NCBI GenBank assembly: GCA_015956445.1
Contig: WIUZ02000007.1
Span: forward strand, 124,001 to 188,000
Direction of reading: 5' to 3'
DNA length: 64,000 nucleotides
Origin: Thelephora terrestris
Lineage: Eukaryota; Basidiomycota; Agaricomycetes; Thelephorales; Thelephoraceae
Shown here: one piece after another, positions 46,927-61,521 of the stretch
How positions within the stretch are numbered: position 1 is the first letter of the stretch
Layout: every line of letters starts with the position of its first letter
The notes under the pieces: generated by a model
Told to the model about the DNA's origin: nothing
Databases searched by the model: none
The model's input: only the letters and a program-made list of their open reading frames with translations
Program-made: the position numbers and the translations under genes

Positions 46927-47199
46927 TCATCCGACGATCACGAAAGACGTCAGCGTCTCGGCACTCAGCGGCTCGGCGTACAGCCGCGACCGTTGCTGTC
47001 GGATGTGATTGAAGTGTTCGAAACTCACTCTTCGTCTGCTGGGCTTGGGCCAGATCATCGACACAAGAATACATTGATTTGATTTGAATCGTACATCGCC
47101 CGACTCTCGGTCAACTGCGGTTGAGATGCCGACGTAGCGCTCGTCGATATACGTACTCGGATTATAGTCCTCCCAAACGTGGTGCAGGCCCACACTCAT
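46927..47199 (-). CDS. possible small orphan protein
   Basis: A 90-codon frame starting at an ATG at 47199: MSVGLHHVWEDYNPSTYIDE, then RYVGISTAVDRESGDVRFKS and ILVSMIWPKPSRRR. Composition is balanced and protein-like. A good donor, GTGAGT, follows the RRR codons, so it may be the first exon of a spliced gene whose later exons lie toward 46,700; read straight through it ends SFVIVG. No family recognised and no signal peptide. Chance cannot be excluded. Confidence 0.3.
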   Translation of the reverse strand: MSVGLHHVWEDYNPSTYIDERYVGISTAVDRESGDVRFKSNQCILVSMIWPKPSRRRVSFEHFNHIRQQRSRLYAEPLSAETLTSFVIVG

Positions 47200-48102
47200 C
47201 CTATATGTGGCGGCGAGTGCGTCCGCTTGGAGGCAGGGACCTCACATTTCAGTGACTCTCCCTGCACGTGCTCCATCCCGGTGCTACCAAATTGGAAACC
47301 TACTGGGTCCTAGGGTCTAAGTTATTGTGAGTTCCGGCTTTCTTCACGTCATCGCTCGAGCTATCTTCAGATTGCCCAGCTTTGAGGTATCGGGATAGAT
47401 ATCCCGTCCTTCCCTGCATCTTGCAGTCACGACCAAGTTCCCTGATATTCCAACTGGTATTCACGAAAGATCGTCAACCAATTAGTACTGCCCAGCGCGA
47501 AGAATGTTTGAAAAGTTGCGATATTTCCATAGATCCATTCAGCGCTAAGAATGAGCGGCTGTTGGCCACTTCTCGCCCCAAACGCCAATGTTTTCTTGTC
47601 GGTAAGCCGATTTTGAGGCAATGGCGGTTTCCGCACTGACAAACAGTAGGCTATATAGTGTAGTATGTGGCTCCTGGTGGTGCTCACGAGCGAGAAGTTC
47701 AAGGAACGCACCTCTGATAAGGAGCTTTCAATGGCTGCTATTTAGGGATACTTGATGATGCACAAGGGTCGGTCGTCTAATGCACTCAAGTGGGACCGTC
47801 GAGGCGTGGGTGAAAGGCGAAGAAGGACGATCGCTATGAGTTATTATGCGTACTATTTACTGGAGACTAGGGCAATGGTTTTGGTAAATTTCTTGGCTCG
47901 AGCTTATCCTGTCGTCGGGCCGGAGACTTGGGGCCACTGAAGCTGCAGTACCGCCGAATCAGTGAATCCTGATCACCACAAGTCGATCAACAAAACGCAC
48001 AGCCACAAAACTCCGACTCAATTTCGGTTCCGGGTAACACTCCACTGTCTATCCTACACTTCCTCCCGCATCCCTGGTCCAAGATTCTATGCAACCACAA
48101 CC
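47200..48102. other. intergenic stretch
   Basis: No supported gene. The last 140 bp are C- and A-rich and form the leader of the F-box/WD40 gene; that frame is open upstream of its ATG at 48103 as far as 47962, but 48103 fits the family N-terminus better. Confidence 0.45.
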
Positions 48103-50046
48103 ATGGCATCGTTACCCCCAAACGCCAGCATCTCATCTGCGTCATCAACACTCTACATCCCAATAGCCTCTCCTCCAACCCCCACGCCGTCGCCGGGCCC
48201 ACTCACCCACGAGGATGACCACCCAGTCAATCCAACTCACTTCCCACTCGTAAAGAACTTTCAGCAATTTGCCTACGATCCTGTCCACGAGTTCTCCTTG
48301 CTCAGCGAACAAGCGCGTCTAGAATACCTCAACAAGATCATCGGGAACTGTACTCTAAGAGAGCTATCACACATCTCAACTCTGATCAACCCTCTGCTCA
48401 AACGCGATTTCCTAAGAGAACTTCCCACGGAATTGGCTCTGCACATTCTTTCGTATGTTGACGATTTATACGGGCTTGTCAGGAATGTCGCGGGGGTGTG
48501 TAAACATTGGAGAAGGTTGTGTGGTGACGATTGGTTATGGAGGCGGATGTGCCAGAGATGGGAGTTCGCGGTGCCACCGCACCTCCAAGTCTCTGGTGAT
48601 GCGGTCGCCCCCGGTACCGCGAAACGACATTTCAAGGTTCTCTACCTCCAACGTGAGTCCACCCACCCGATCTCTCGCTTTTTCCGCACCCAATCCTCAT
48701 CGCCATAACCGCTCACGTCCGCCCACCATTCACGCCAGGAATGAAATGGCTTCACGGCGGAACGCTGCTCAGAAACCACCGACTACCGATCGCACAGCCC
48801 GACGGGGGAGTGGTGACGTCCCTGGCGATGGACGAGGACTGGATAGTCGCAGGGTTATCGGATTCGAAGATTCACATTCTCAGTCGACGGACAGGCGTGT
48901 TAAGTCGGACGTTGGTCGGTTGTAAAGGGGGTGTTTGGGCACTTTGGCTGGTCGGGAAAGGGTCACGGTCGTCGCTTTTATCGAGAAAGGACAGTGCGAC
49001 TTCGGGATCCGCTGGGTGGGGGCAGGAAACTCCGTTGGTTTTGAGCGGTGGATGTGATAGGGTCGTTCGAGTTTGGGACGTCGAATCAGGGTGAGAGCAA
49101 ATGGTAGCGACTCTCTTTGTGGCCTCTTCTGACCCTCGTACTGCAGGAAATGCCTGCATTCTCTTGAAGGTCACCGGGCCACGATTCGTTGCGTTAGCGT
49201 CCTAGATCATCGTCCGATTGCGGTGTCAGGATGTCGAGATTCCACGCTTAGGGTCTGGGACATCAAGAGCGGTCAACCACTGCGCGTATTAGAAGGACAC
49301 CAATCGAGTGTTCGGTGTATGGACGCACATGGCTCGATCGTTGTCAGCGGAAGTTATGACGCGACTTGCAGAGTAGGCGGTTTAAACTCCTTCCAGTGAA
49401 CCTGGCGGGGCTCACGGATGTCTCTCTTTTTTTTTTTGCTCTAGGTTTGGGATGTTGACACTGGTTTGTGTCTTCATGTTTTGCGTGGTCACTTGAACCA
49501 AATCTACTGCGTGTCGTACGACGGCGTCCGGATCGCATCCGGTGGACTGGATACCCACGTCCGTATCTGGGACCCGGTTTCCGGGTCAGTTTAATCTCCG
49601 TCCCTCGCCTCCCAGACATAACCCGCGTATTCACAAGGTTTCTTCATAGAGCCTGTTTGGCGCTTCTACAAGGACACACCGCTCTCGTATGCCAAATCCA
49701 ACTCTCGCCCACCATCCTAGCGACAGGAGGCTCAGACGGTCGCGTCATGACGTTCTCTCTCGAAACTTACACCATCCTCCAACGCGTCGCCGCTCACGAT
49801 TCTTCGGTGGCTACCCTCCAATTCGACAAGGACTTTCTGGTGACCGGCGGGAACGACGGGAGGGTTAGGCTGTTCGAAACGAACTCGGGAAGGTACGTTA
49901 GAGATTTGACTGAGCCGGCCGAGAGCATATGGAAGGTTGGGTACGTGGGGAATGTTTGTGCTATCATGTGTAAGAGGGCGGGGAGAACGGTCATGGAAAT
50001 TTGGAGTCATGATCCACCAGTGGTAGAGTTAGAGATGGCTTGGTGA
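48103..50046 (+). CDS. F-box/WD40 protein, Cdc4/Fbw7 type SCF substrate receptor
   Basis: Substrate-binding subunit of an SCF ubiquitin ligase. MASLPPNASISSASSTLYIP at 48103 opens a Pro/Ser-rich N-terminus. A helical linker (SLLSEQARLEYLNKIIGNCT) leads to the F-box (about 48,410-48,560: DFLRELPTELALHILSYVDD, VCKHWRRLCGDDWLWRRMCQ), which binds Skp1. Intron-separated WD repeats follow: VVTSLAMDEDWIVAGLSDSK, PLVLSGGCDRVVRVWDVESG, KCLHSLEGHRATIRCVSVLD, PLRVLEGHQSSVRCMDAHGS, LCLHVLRGHLNQIYCVSYDG, GVRIASGGLDTHVRIWDPVS, CLALLQGHTALVCQIQLSPT and LATGGSDGRVMTFSLETYTI. It ends VVELEMAW at 50046. The order helical linker, F-box, WD propeller fits Cdc4/Pop1 (targets such as CDK inhibitors); Met30-type is the alternative. 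Confidence 0.88.
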
Positions 50047-50235
50047 TAAGTGGGTGTATGTCGCATATCTGCGCATATGGATGCCCCAGTGCCTATCACG
50101 GTGCAGGGCGATGATCGTGGGACCTCTCGGAAGCGTCTTCGAACACAGATGGAGTGTCAACGCCAGTTAAACATTCTTGCAATGAGCAACGATGGACTCC
50201 AAGTTCTCCACCATCGAGCCCGAGGGCGGTGAACC

Positions 50236-50240
50236 AAAAA
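50236..50240 (-). terminator. RNA polymerase III terminator of tRNA-Ile
   Basis: A run of five T on the minus strand (A on the plus strand) begins two bases past the 3' end of the tRNA, the expected Pol III stop. Confidence 0.75.
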
Positions 50241-50242
50241 GA

Positions 50243-50330
50243 TGGTCAGTACGAGGGTCGAACTCGCGGCCTTGGCGTAAACACGTTGCTCGTATTAGCA
50301 CCACGCTCTAACCAACTGAGCTAACCGACC
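50243..50330 (-). tRNA. tRNA-Ile (anticodon AAT) with a 14-nt intron
   Basis: Minus strand, 88 nt. The acceptor stem GGTCGGT pairs with ACTGACC (one G-T), discriminator A. D-arm TAGCTCAGTTGGTTAGAGC contains the A box. Anticodon arm TGGTGCTAATA...ACGCCA: loop CTAATAA has anticodon AAT at plus positions 50294-50296. T-arm GCGAGTTCGACCCTCGT contains the B box. A 14-nt intron (50279-50292) sits one base 3' of the anticodon, the standard site for eukaryotic tRNA introns cut by the Sen endonuclease. The mature length is 74 before CCA addition. Confidence 0.95.
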
Positions 50331-50443
50331 TACATTGTGAGGCATAATAAAATACAACTCGTGCGGGAGACTCCGTGCTCCTTCCCGCAGTTTTCTCCCT
50401 CAAAATAAGACAGAATCTATAGGTGAGCGTTGTGTACGATAAT

Positions 50444-51760
<1,317 letters not shown>

Positions 51761-51953
51761 CGCTGGCAGATGGAAGTCGGAAGTAAGGTGCGTGTGCGCG
51801 TGACCGATATAGGCGATTAGCGCCACGTCTGGCCACGTCCGAGTTCTGTTTGCACTTGCGACGCCAATCACCACCCACCCATCTAGGTCTGGCTCCTAAG
51901 ATTTGGTCAGAAAGTTCCACCTTTTCATCGCTGACGTGATATATGCAGTGTAA

Positions 51954-53790
51954 ATGTCTCGTTTTGTGCGAGCCTCTAAATATCGGCAAGAGAAATTCGG
52001 TCCCCATCTGGTGGTGGTCAACTGATCAGTGTATGCAGCCATGTATTTGGTCAAGCAGCGAAGAAGGAGCACGCTTTAGACAACGTCAAAGTCTCCGGCA
52101 GCGCTTGGGATACCAACTTGGTCGCTGCGTCTGGTGTACGTTTCATCATCGCTGGTTATATGGAACCCGTCGCTCACTTATCTCTCTCGCAGAGTTATGT
52201 CAGTTTAAACTGGAGCTCGTCGGGCGGAGGAGCGTTCGCGATTTTGCCTCTCCCAAGTCCATTCCGCACTATTCAAGTCCCATCTAAACTTCCCGATATC
52301 ATTCCATTGGCCCGAAGCCACTCCGGCACAGTCCTCGACACTGCATGGTCGCCCTTCAACGACTCCGTTGTCGCATCCTGCGGTGAAGACGGAAAAGTCA
52401 TGATCTGGAAGGTTGAGGCCTCCTCCTTCGAAGGCTGGGGTCAAGAGCATTGGGTGCCACAGGATTTCGATCCTGTTGCCCGCATCGACGGTTCCGCCCG
52501 TAGGATTGGCCAAGTACTTTTCCACCCAACCGCTGAACATGTCCTGGCCGCCGCTTCCGGGGATCACGTCGTGAAACTCTGGGACTTGGGCAACCCTGAA
52601 ACACCCAAGTCCGTACTCGGTGGACACGGCGACGCAATCCAGAGCCTCACCTTCAACGCCGTTGGCAATGTCCTTGTTACGACTTGCAGGGACAGGAAAG
52701 TCCGCTTGTTTGACCCTCGCTCTGGCGGAGACCCCGTCCGCGTCGCTGACGGTCATGGTGGCATCAAGGGCGCTCGTGTCGTTTGGATGGGCGAGAAGGA
52801 TACTTTCGCCACCACGGGCTTCAGCAAGATGAGTGACCGACAAGTCGCAATCTGGGATGCGGGTAGCCTTACCACTCCAAAAATGATTACCCTCGACCAA
52901 TCTTCTGGAGTTGTGATGCCCTTCTGGAGCGACAACGGAATCTTGTTCCTTGCTGGTAAAGGGTGCTTCCTTTCTTTATTCTCCGCAATTTTTCTCGTCA
53001 CTGAGACCATGAACAGGGACGGAAACATTCGATATTACGAGTACGAATCTGACTCCCTTTTCGCCCTTTCCGAGCACAAGTCTTCAGATCCGCAGAGAGG
53101 AATGTGCTTCCTTCCTCGTCGCTCGTTGGAAGTGACTGAGTGCGAGATTGCCCGAGCCTACAAGGTGACAGCATCTGCCATTGAGCCGATCGCATTCATA
53201 GTGCCTCGAAAGGTAGGTCTCACCCGCCGATAAATACATCCAATTGACATGGAGCGCGCAGTCCGATTCCTTCCAATCCGATATATATCCTCCAGCCCCG
53301 TCCTCCGAACCTTCCTTGACAGCTGGTGAATTTTTCTCGGGCAAGGAACCAACTTTGAAGTTGGTCAGCCTCGAGGACGGCGCTGTGTCAACCTCCACTA
53401 CAGCTCCCCCGAAAACCCCAGCTTTTGTGGAGTCCCCTGTTCTCTCCAGATCTACGAGCTTGGCCACTCCTGTTTCCGCTGCTCCAGCCCCGGCTCCGGC
53501 TCCTGAAGTTCGTGAACCGATTTCTGCTAGGCGGGAACCGACATTTTCTCCCCCACCGATAATCTCTCTGCCATCTCCGCACACCACTGAGGTTCGCGTT
53601 GATCACTTGTTGCTCCAAGCACGCGTGCTGATTCTGATCACAGGAAGTGGCGACTCTCCGCGATGAGAACAGCAAGTTGAACTCCGAGCTCAGGGAGGCT
53701 CGCGCTCAGATCAGGAACTTGGAACTTCAGGTGGAGGCTGTTCGCGCTAATGCGCGCAAAGCTGCGCAATTGCTCTCTAGTGATGTTTGA
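51954..53790 (+). CDS. CRN1: coronin (actin-binding WD40 protein)
   Basis: Binds F-actin and regulates Arp2/3 at actin patches. Start MSRFVRASKY at 51954. The family sequence KYRHVFGQAAKKEHALDNVK is recovered only by removing a GC-AG intron (51986-52038, donor CG|GCAAGA). The beta-propeller follows: VSGSAWDTNLVAASGVRFII, RSHSGTVLDTAWSPFNDSVV, SCGEDGKVMIWKV, LFHPTAEHVLAAASGDHVVK, LWDLGNPETPKSVLGGHGDA, FNAVGNVLVTTCRDRKVRLF, GARVVWMGEKDTFATTGFSK and SDRQVAIWDAGSLTTPKMIT. Then come the C-terminal extension GNIRYYEYESDSLFALSEHK, a Pro/Ala/Ser linker (VSAAPAPAPAPEVREP), and a C-terminal coiled coil (LRDENSKLNSELREARAQIR) that trimerises the protein. TGA at 53788-53790; about 530 residues. Confidence 0.94.
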
Positions 53791-54294
53791 AATACCTGGC
53801 GGTGGGTTGTTTATAGTCCAGTTTGGGCCTCTCGTGTTTGTGTTACATATATCAAACGTACGGTTACGATCAATGCGGATGTAAATGCTTCTGTCGGAGC
53901 CGGCCAGTCCACTATCAAAGGATGGGTAGATACCCAGGGTCGTTCCATGAGCGAAAAGGTTGCACTTGCAGCGATCACAGGCCATTAGGCCTTAGGTATC
54001 GGCCACTTGCGGCGATTCAATCGCATGCTACCATCACCGACATCACTATGATCTTAAGATATGGGCGCAAGAGCATACAAAAGTTTAACGCCTAATCTTG
54101 TTGTCCTGTTGTCATAAGTAGGCACACGGGTTTCTTGGATCTTCCTGCCAGCACTGAAACCACAGTTCCAGTTCGCGTCGCGGTAGTCCCTGCTTCCATT
54201 CTATCCGGGAAAATCGTATACACTGTGGGGTAGTAAGTACGAGTTCTATAGACTGCAAGGTTCAAGCTCTAAATCCTCATCAACCTCACAGACT
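53791..54294 (+). other. spacer with two unexplained protein-like frames
   Basis: After the coronin stop the same frame stays open for 65 more codons to a TAG at 53986-53988 and looks coding (INADVNASVGAGQSTIKGWV, SMSEKVALAAITGH). A second frame, about 54,118-54,236, reads GFLDLPASTETTVPVRVAVV and SILSGKIVYTVG. It can be joined by a GTAAGT donor and an acceptor near 54,263 in frame to the LRR-like gene that follows. They may be 5' exons of that gene, or remnants of another. No start codon or complete chain could be established. Confidence 0.35.
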
Positions 54295-55502
54295 ATGGCT
54301 GGAGTTCTCTCCGATGAAGTTGGTGCCCCTCGGTCGGAAATATCACTCCGATCTGTAGAAGATTCGACCCGGTGGTTTGAGATACTCTCGCAAAACCCGG
54401 AAGGTCCCAATACCGTCTTCGGCCTACACCTTACAGGAGCAGAGCCGTTTCCGTTGCTATTGGCTTGGCCGAAGCTCCAAAATCTGCACCACCTCGAGCT
54501 GCGGGGCATCGATTTCCGTGACTCACGCGAGTCACTCATGCCATTCTTCGACGTCCATAGTTCATCCATTGACGAACTCGTCTTGGAGGGGTTACGATTC
54601 CGAGAGGTTGACGAGCTGTTTGCGCTGATTGGCTCGTTCAAGAACCTCGTCTCATTGACCATACACGATGCGGGATGGGGGAAAGATGGACTCCTCGACG
54701 AAGGCGGAGCTGAAGCTGGCTCAGACTCCGAGTCGGAGGATGAGACCCACAAACATACCATGCAACCTGGCGACTGTTGCGCCATTGCGAATATGCTGGG
54801 GTCACATCCATTGGACAACAAGGGTTTCGACCTTCCCATGCTGAAGAATCTCTCTCTGCGCGGATGCTCTTCGACAATTACAAGGCATTTCACGCGGATG
54901 CCTTCGAAATTGCGCCTTTCACGGCTTGAAATTTCTTGGGAAGACGAACATCTACTTCCACTTGGTGAAATGATAGAATCTTGTGCACAGTCTCTGTCAG
55001 AGCTGAGTATCTCTGGGGTATTCCACACGGGTAGGCGTTCCGGGCTAGAATCACGACGGCCATCCTTCATTCTGACTCCGCGTTGTTGATAGAATGTGAT
55101 TATCCACTCTCTTTGGCGTCTTTTACACGGCTTTCATCCCTCTACCTCAACGGAGTCCGCCTTTTCCTCGACGAGCCGCTAGGACCGGCCTTACACCACC
55201 TGGCCTCGACATTACCGAGAGCAAACCACGGCGACCGTCCACGGTCCATAAATGTCGGTTTTATCTTAGAGGTGGGGCCAGCATGGGAGAGCCGCATGGA
55301 TGGTGTAGATTGGGACGCCGCAGGAATGGCACTAATATCCTTAAAGTCCCAGCTAGAGGCTGGCAAGGACAATTGGAGCGTTACCATGAGAATCGATTCC
55401 TCGTATCTCACCATATCCGGGGATGAGGAACAGCGGATCCTCGATATCGCTGAGAAGAAGTTGAAAACGTTTTCTGCCGCCCTTCGACTAGACAACCGTT
55501 GA
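54295..55502 (+). CDS. LRR-like protein of the basidiomycete F-box-associated kind; 5' end uncertain
   Basis: The frame from the ATG at 54295 (MAGVLSDEVGAPRSEISLRS) encodes leucine-rich-repeat-like units: LLLAWPKLQNLHHLELRGID, SSIDELVLEGLRFREVDELF, SFKNLVSLTIHDAGW, DLPMLKNLSLRGCSS, LRLSRLEISWEDEHLLPLGE and SLSELSISGVFHT. A GTAGGC donor after FHT joins ECDYPLSLASFTRLSSLYLN and the C-terminal part ending AALRLDNR at 55502. Many such proteins in Agaricomycetes carry an N-terminal F-box; none is visible here. An in-frame exon may exist at about 54,118-54,236, in which case the ATG at 54295 is internal. Function unknown; LRR proteins of this type usually recognise substrates or ligands. Confidence 0.65.
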
Positions 55503-55770
55503 TGTACTCAATTACAAGGAGCACTTGCTCGCTGTCCTTCTCCTTGATGCACCGATGAAACGTCCCTGTGTCATATACAAATCACAATGAAACAAACCAG
55601 AATAACTCATAACGGGCTTCCTTGATGAGTAACTGTCCATAAGAGAAAAATTCCTGTCCTCCACCCCCGATTGGCCAATAGCCGACTTTCGCGCCATCCG
55701 TGATCGGGCAGGGTCTTAGCAATTCTCCTACAAGCCGACCACCTGAAGTCTGCCAAAAGCCAAGCGCTGC

Positions 55771-57756
<1,986 letters not shown>

Positions 57757-59367
57757 GGCGGTTTATGACCGTAGAGCCAAAACCTTGGCTTCAACGAGTG
57801 GGCTGGGGCCCCCTCGTCCGAACCTGCCTCGTACTTAAGCAATTTTATCTGCTTCACAAATTTTGTGGATATAGTGTGTTGATACGAACTTGTTGGTCGC
57901 CGATGGGGTGAAGGTCATCAGAAGATCAAAAGAAGTCTCGCCAACGAAGCACCCTCTGTAGATCCCCGAAAATGAATGCATACATTAACAAAAAAGAGGG
58001 AATTGCCAAAGATTCCTGGTATCAGAAAAGCCGAGATTGTTGATTACCCGTGGATGAAAAGTGGGAGTGAGTACTGGCCATGCGGACCCAAAACCCAGGG
58101 CGTACTTCAGCACCGGGCAGTGCTGATCAGTACTGACAAGTGCCCTGGAAGTCTTCGAACAGTGGTGAACGGGCGACATTGCATTTATATCCCGCCTGAG
58201 GAATCGCCCGGCTTCGAGTGCTACCAAATTCAGCACGGATACAGAGCTCATTAAGCCAGGAAAAGACCCGAGCAGACTGAATTTGACTGCGAAAAGCACA
58301 TATTAGGCGGCGCCCCTTGATTGTGAGGCAACTACTAGCAACGCTGCATACTGAAGCCACGCGCCGCACTAGCCCTGGGCCTCGGCTGGTGGGGTTTAAA
58401 AAAGGTCAGTGAGATGCTGGGGGTAACAAACGTAATGGCAAGTAGTCTCGAGTACGCACAGGTATCTCCAACATTTGCAACCGACTCCAGCTTCATCGAT
58501 CGAAGACCGTCAGCGTGGCAACCAACGAAATTCTTTCCTACAGTTTCTTCTAATTGATTTTGCACTATTCCATTCGTCCCGAAAAAACCGGTCTAGTCCA
58601 GAACTTGAGCGAGACTGCGGGTCGCTCGATGGGTGTATACCCCGACGTTTGTGGTGTTGATCAGCCGCGGTCTGCACGGGGCCATGGGTCTTTCTTGACA
58701 TTACTTACGACAGAAAAACCTTAGCTCGGTGGTCTGATAAATAGTCAGAGCTATAATGCAATTGAAAAAACCCACAGACAGAAAACCGTATGGTGCAGCC
58801 ATGATGAAACGTGATCACGTTCCTGTTTGTACCCCGAAAGCGCGGAGAAAGTGTAGTGCCTTCGCGGGTATCACTAGTTCTGTGGTTCGAGTGTTCCCCG
58901 CCCATCCGTCAAGTTCGTTCAAATACAGTGGAGTAAACTGGATGCTCCTTACCGCGTTGTGACCAGGCATCACGATCGTAATGGATCGAAACGGAGCATT
59001 TTAGCCTCACATGGGGGTGTTTTGAACGTGTGAGACAGGCTAAGATTCCAAGATCGAGGGGACGGGCAAGTGTCAGCTTTGTTGCGCGCCAACTAGCTGT
59101 CGCCCGACGTTTGCACCGTTAATACGGAAGCCAAGGCTGGTCGACAACCTTCTGCTAACACAGTATCCGATACAAAGTTCAAGGTCGCAACCTTTCTGGG
59201 AGGCATTGCTGGTCCCGCACGAGTGGTACGAGAGCAGAAGCTTTCGGACAGCGGAGCCAGAGACACGACTAGATACGAGTAGAGTGTAAGAAGTTCATGA
59301 AACGTGACCACGTGAACTAATCTAATCATCCTTTGCTCAGCTATTGTTTCACATCCACTGTCTGAAA
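57757..59367. other. intergenic stretch
   Basis: 1.6 kb without a supported gene. A TATA-like GATAAAA on the minus strand (plus 57843-57849) lies about 90 bp upstream of the protease start. Frames up to 137 codons exist (for example 59093-59506, minus) but lack domains, context or splice partners. A short imperfect palindrome centres near 58,130 (CTGATCAG core). Confidence 0.45.
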
Positions 59368-61095
59368 ATGGTCGAGTCAGAACCGAACAATTTTTTCCCA
59401 AAAATTGGCCAAGTTGCGGAAAAAACAAATGCCTTGGAAGACAAGGACTTTCCAGAACAGTCGAATGAGGAGGACGAGGATCGAGCGGTGGAGGAAATTG
59501 GATCATTGTGTATGAGCTGCGGGGAACAGGTGAGAGGCCAACTTGGCTTCGTCCGACGACTTACATGACTGGCCGTAGGGTGTTACGAAGTTACTATTAA
59601 CGACGATCCCGTACTTCAAAGAGGTGATCATTATGTCGTTCAGGTGTGAACACTGTGGGACTTCGAACAACGAAATACAATCTGCTGGATCTATACGACG
59701 TACGATCTCTCTGCCGGGAGATAATCGTGACATTTATACCTTGTTTCTGGGGCAGCGGAGGGTGCGGTTTATACTGCCAGGATTCAGAACCGTGAGGACC
59801 TTAACCGACAACTTGTCAAATCCGCCTCATGTTCCGTCACGATCCCCCAATACGAGCTTACGATCCCCCCTGCTCGCGGCCAGCTCACTACCATCGAAGG
59901 TCTCCTCCGCGATATAGTCACAGACCTCTCTGCCGGCCAACCACTGCGAAAATACCAAGATGAGAATGCATACACGAAGATTCAATCCATAATTGATAGG
60001 GCTAGGGCCATACTGGGCGATGAGGAGGAAGACGAAGAAGTGACTGGACCGAAGGACCCGAGGGAACGGACAGACATCTTTACACCATTCACGGTACAAC
60101 TGGACGACCCTGCTGGAAACTCTTTCATCGAGTTCTTGGGGAGCACGGCTGACCCCAAGTGGAACCTTAGGACCTATGTCCGTACGCATGCTCAAGATGT
60201 TGCCCTTGGTATTTCAGCCCCTGACGATGTCGACGTTGAGTCGAATCGCGACGCCATCAAAAGGATGAAAGAGACCTTGGATAAAGTGGTAGCTGACCAG
60301 TCTGGCGGAGAGATCAAAGATGACGAGATTTTCGTGTTCCCTGGCTCATGCTCGAGTTGCCACCAACCTCTGGACACGTTGATGAAGAAGGTCAACATTC
60401 CGTACTTCCAGGTGAGAGATCGCGATTCAGGTTCCAAACGCCAGCTTGCACGCTGACGTTTTAAAGGACATCTTTATCATGTCGACAAACTGTGATGCCT
60501 GCGGTTATCGAGACAACGAAGTGAAGTCTGGGTCTGCAATTTCAGAGAAGGGAAAAAGAATCATTCTCAAGGTCGAGGATAGGGAGGATCTCAGCCGAGA
60601 TATTTTGAAGGTACGGCGGGAATTTTTCTCCGCGAAATTTTATCAACTCTTTCGTAGAGTGAAACTTGTGGGCTTTCGATACCAGATATCGACTTGGTCT
60701 TACAAGCTGGAACGCTCGGCGGAAGATTCACTACCTTGGAGGGGATCCTTGATCAAGTATTCGAGGAACTGTCTGAGAAGGTGTTCGCTGGCGATTCAGC
60801 CGACTCAGATGACAGGTCAAAATTCGGGAAGTTCCTCTCAGACCTCAAGGCTGTGAGTCCATCTCAGGTCTCGCTTTCGACCTCCACCCCTAAGTCGATT
60901 TTCCAGGTGAAAAATGCTGAACGGCCATTCACTCTGATCTTGGACGACCCTTTAGCGAACTCGTACCTACAGAATTTATATGCTCCTGACCCAGATCCTA
61001 ACATGGAGACCGTGATGTATGACCGTTCTTGGGAGCAGAACGAAGAGCTAGGTCTAAATGACATCAAGGTCGAGAACTACTCTGCGGATTCATAG
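59368..61095 (+). CDS. ZPR1: zinc-finger protein ZPR1
   Basis: Conserved nucleocytoplasmic protein with duplicated zinc-finger/beta-helix modules. It binds eEF1A as a folding chaperone and is released by growth signals. [20 protein letters not shown] starts at 59368. First C4 finger: [20 protein letters not shown] and [15 protein letters not shown]; its A domain contains [20 protein letters not shown] and [18 protein letters not shown]. Second finger: [20 protein letters not shown] and [14 protein letters not shown]; its A domain has [20 protein letters not shown] and [20 protein letters not shown]. It ends KVENYSADS at 61095. About 480 residues, as expected. An intron at 60853-60906 is 54 nt and stop-free. 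No overlap with neighbours. Confidence 0.95.
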
Positions 61096-61521
61096 CGTAC
61101 GATGGTTTCGTATCTTCCGCAGGCGTCGTTTATTCCTCATACACACCGTAGATCTTGCCGTAGATAGTAGTTTGTTCCGCGTCTCGTGCTGCTGTAGCGT
61201 GGTTGGAAACGCCTAGATTTGACTATCGCTTGGTTCGCGACCTATCGAGCGTGATATCACTGTGGGTGGGATTGTATGATACAGTAGACCTGTAGGGATC
61301 CCGTTGGGGGATCAATGGAATACCTCGTGGGTAAGGGCACGATATACTATAATGCGATGTTAATCTACCCACCCGTTGCAGCCGTTGTTCGAGTCGGGAT
61401 TGGCACCGTGGTTAACAAGACCCGTCCACTTGCTTGGGAACTCAAAAATACACCTGAAATGCGACAGTCCTAGTATAGGTACGATAGACACGATGCCATG
61501 GCATAGGCACGAAATACAATC
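61096..61521. other. intergenic stretch between converging genes
   Basis: 3' flanks of ZPR1 (plus) and the ZNF511-like gene (minus). No gene seen. Confidence 0.5.

Noticed and set aside
52205-52900. 231-codon minus-strand frame inside coronin
   Set aside because: Antisense shadow of the WD40 exons; the plus-strand coronin reading is unambiguous.
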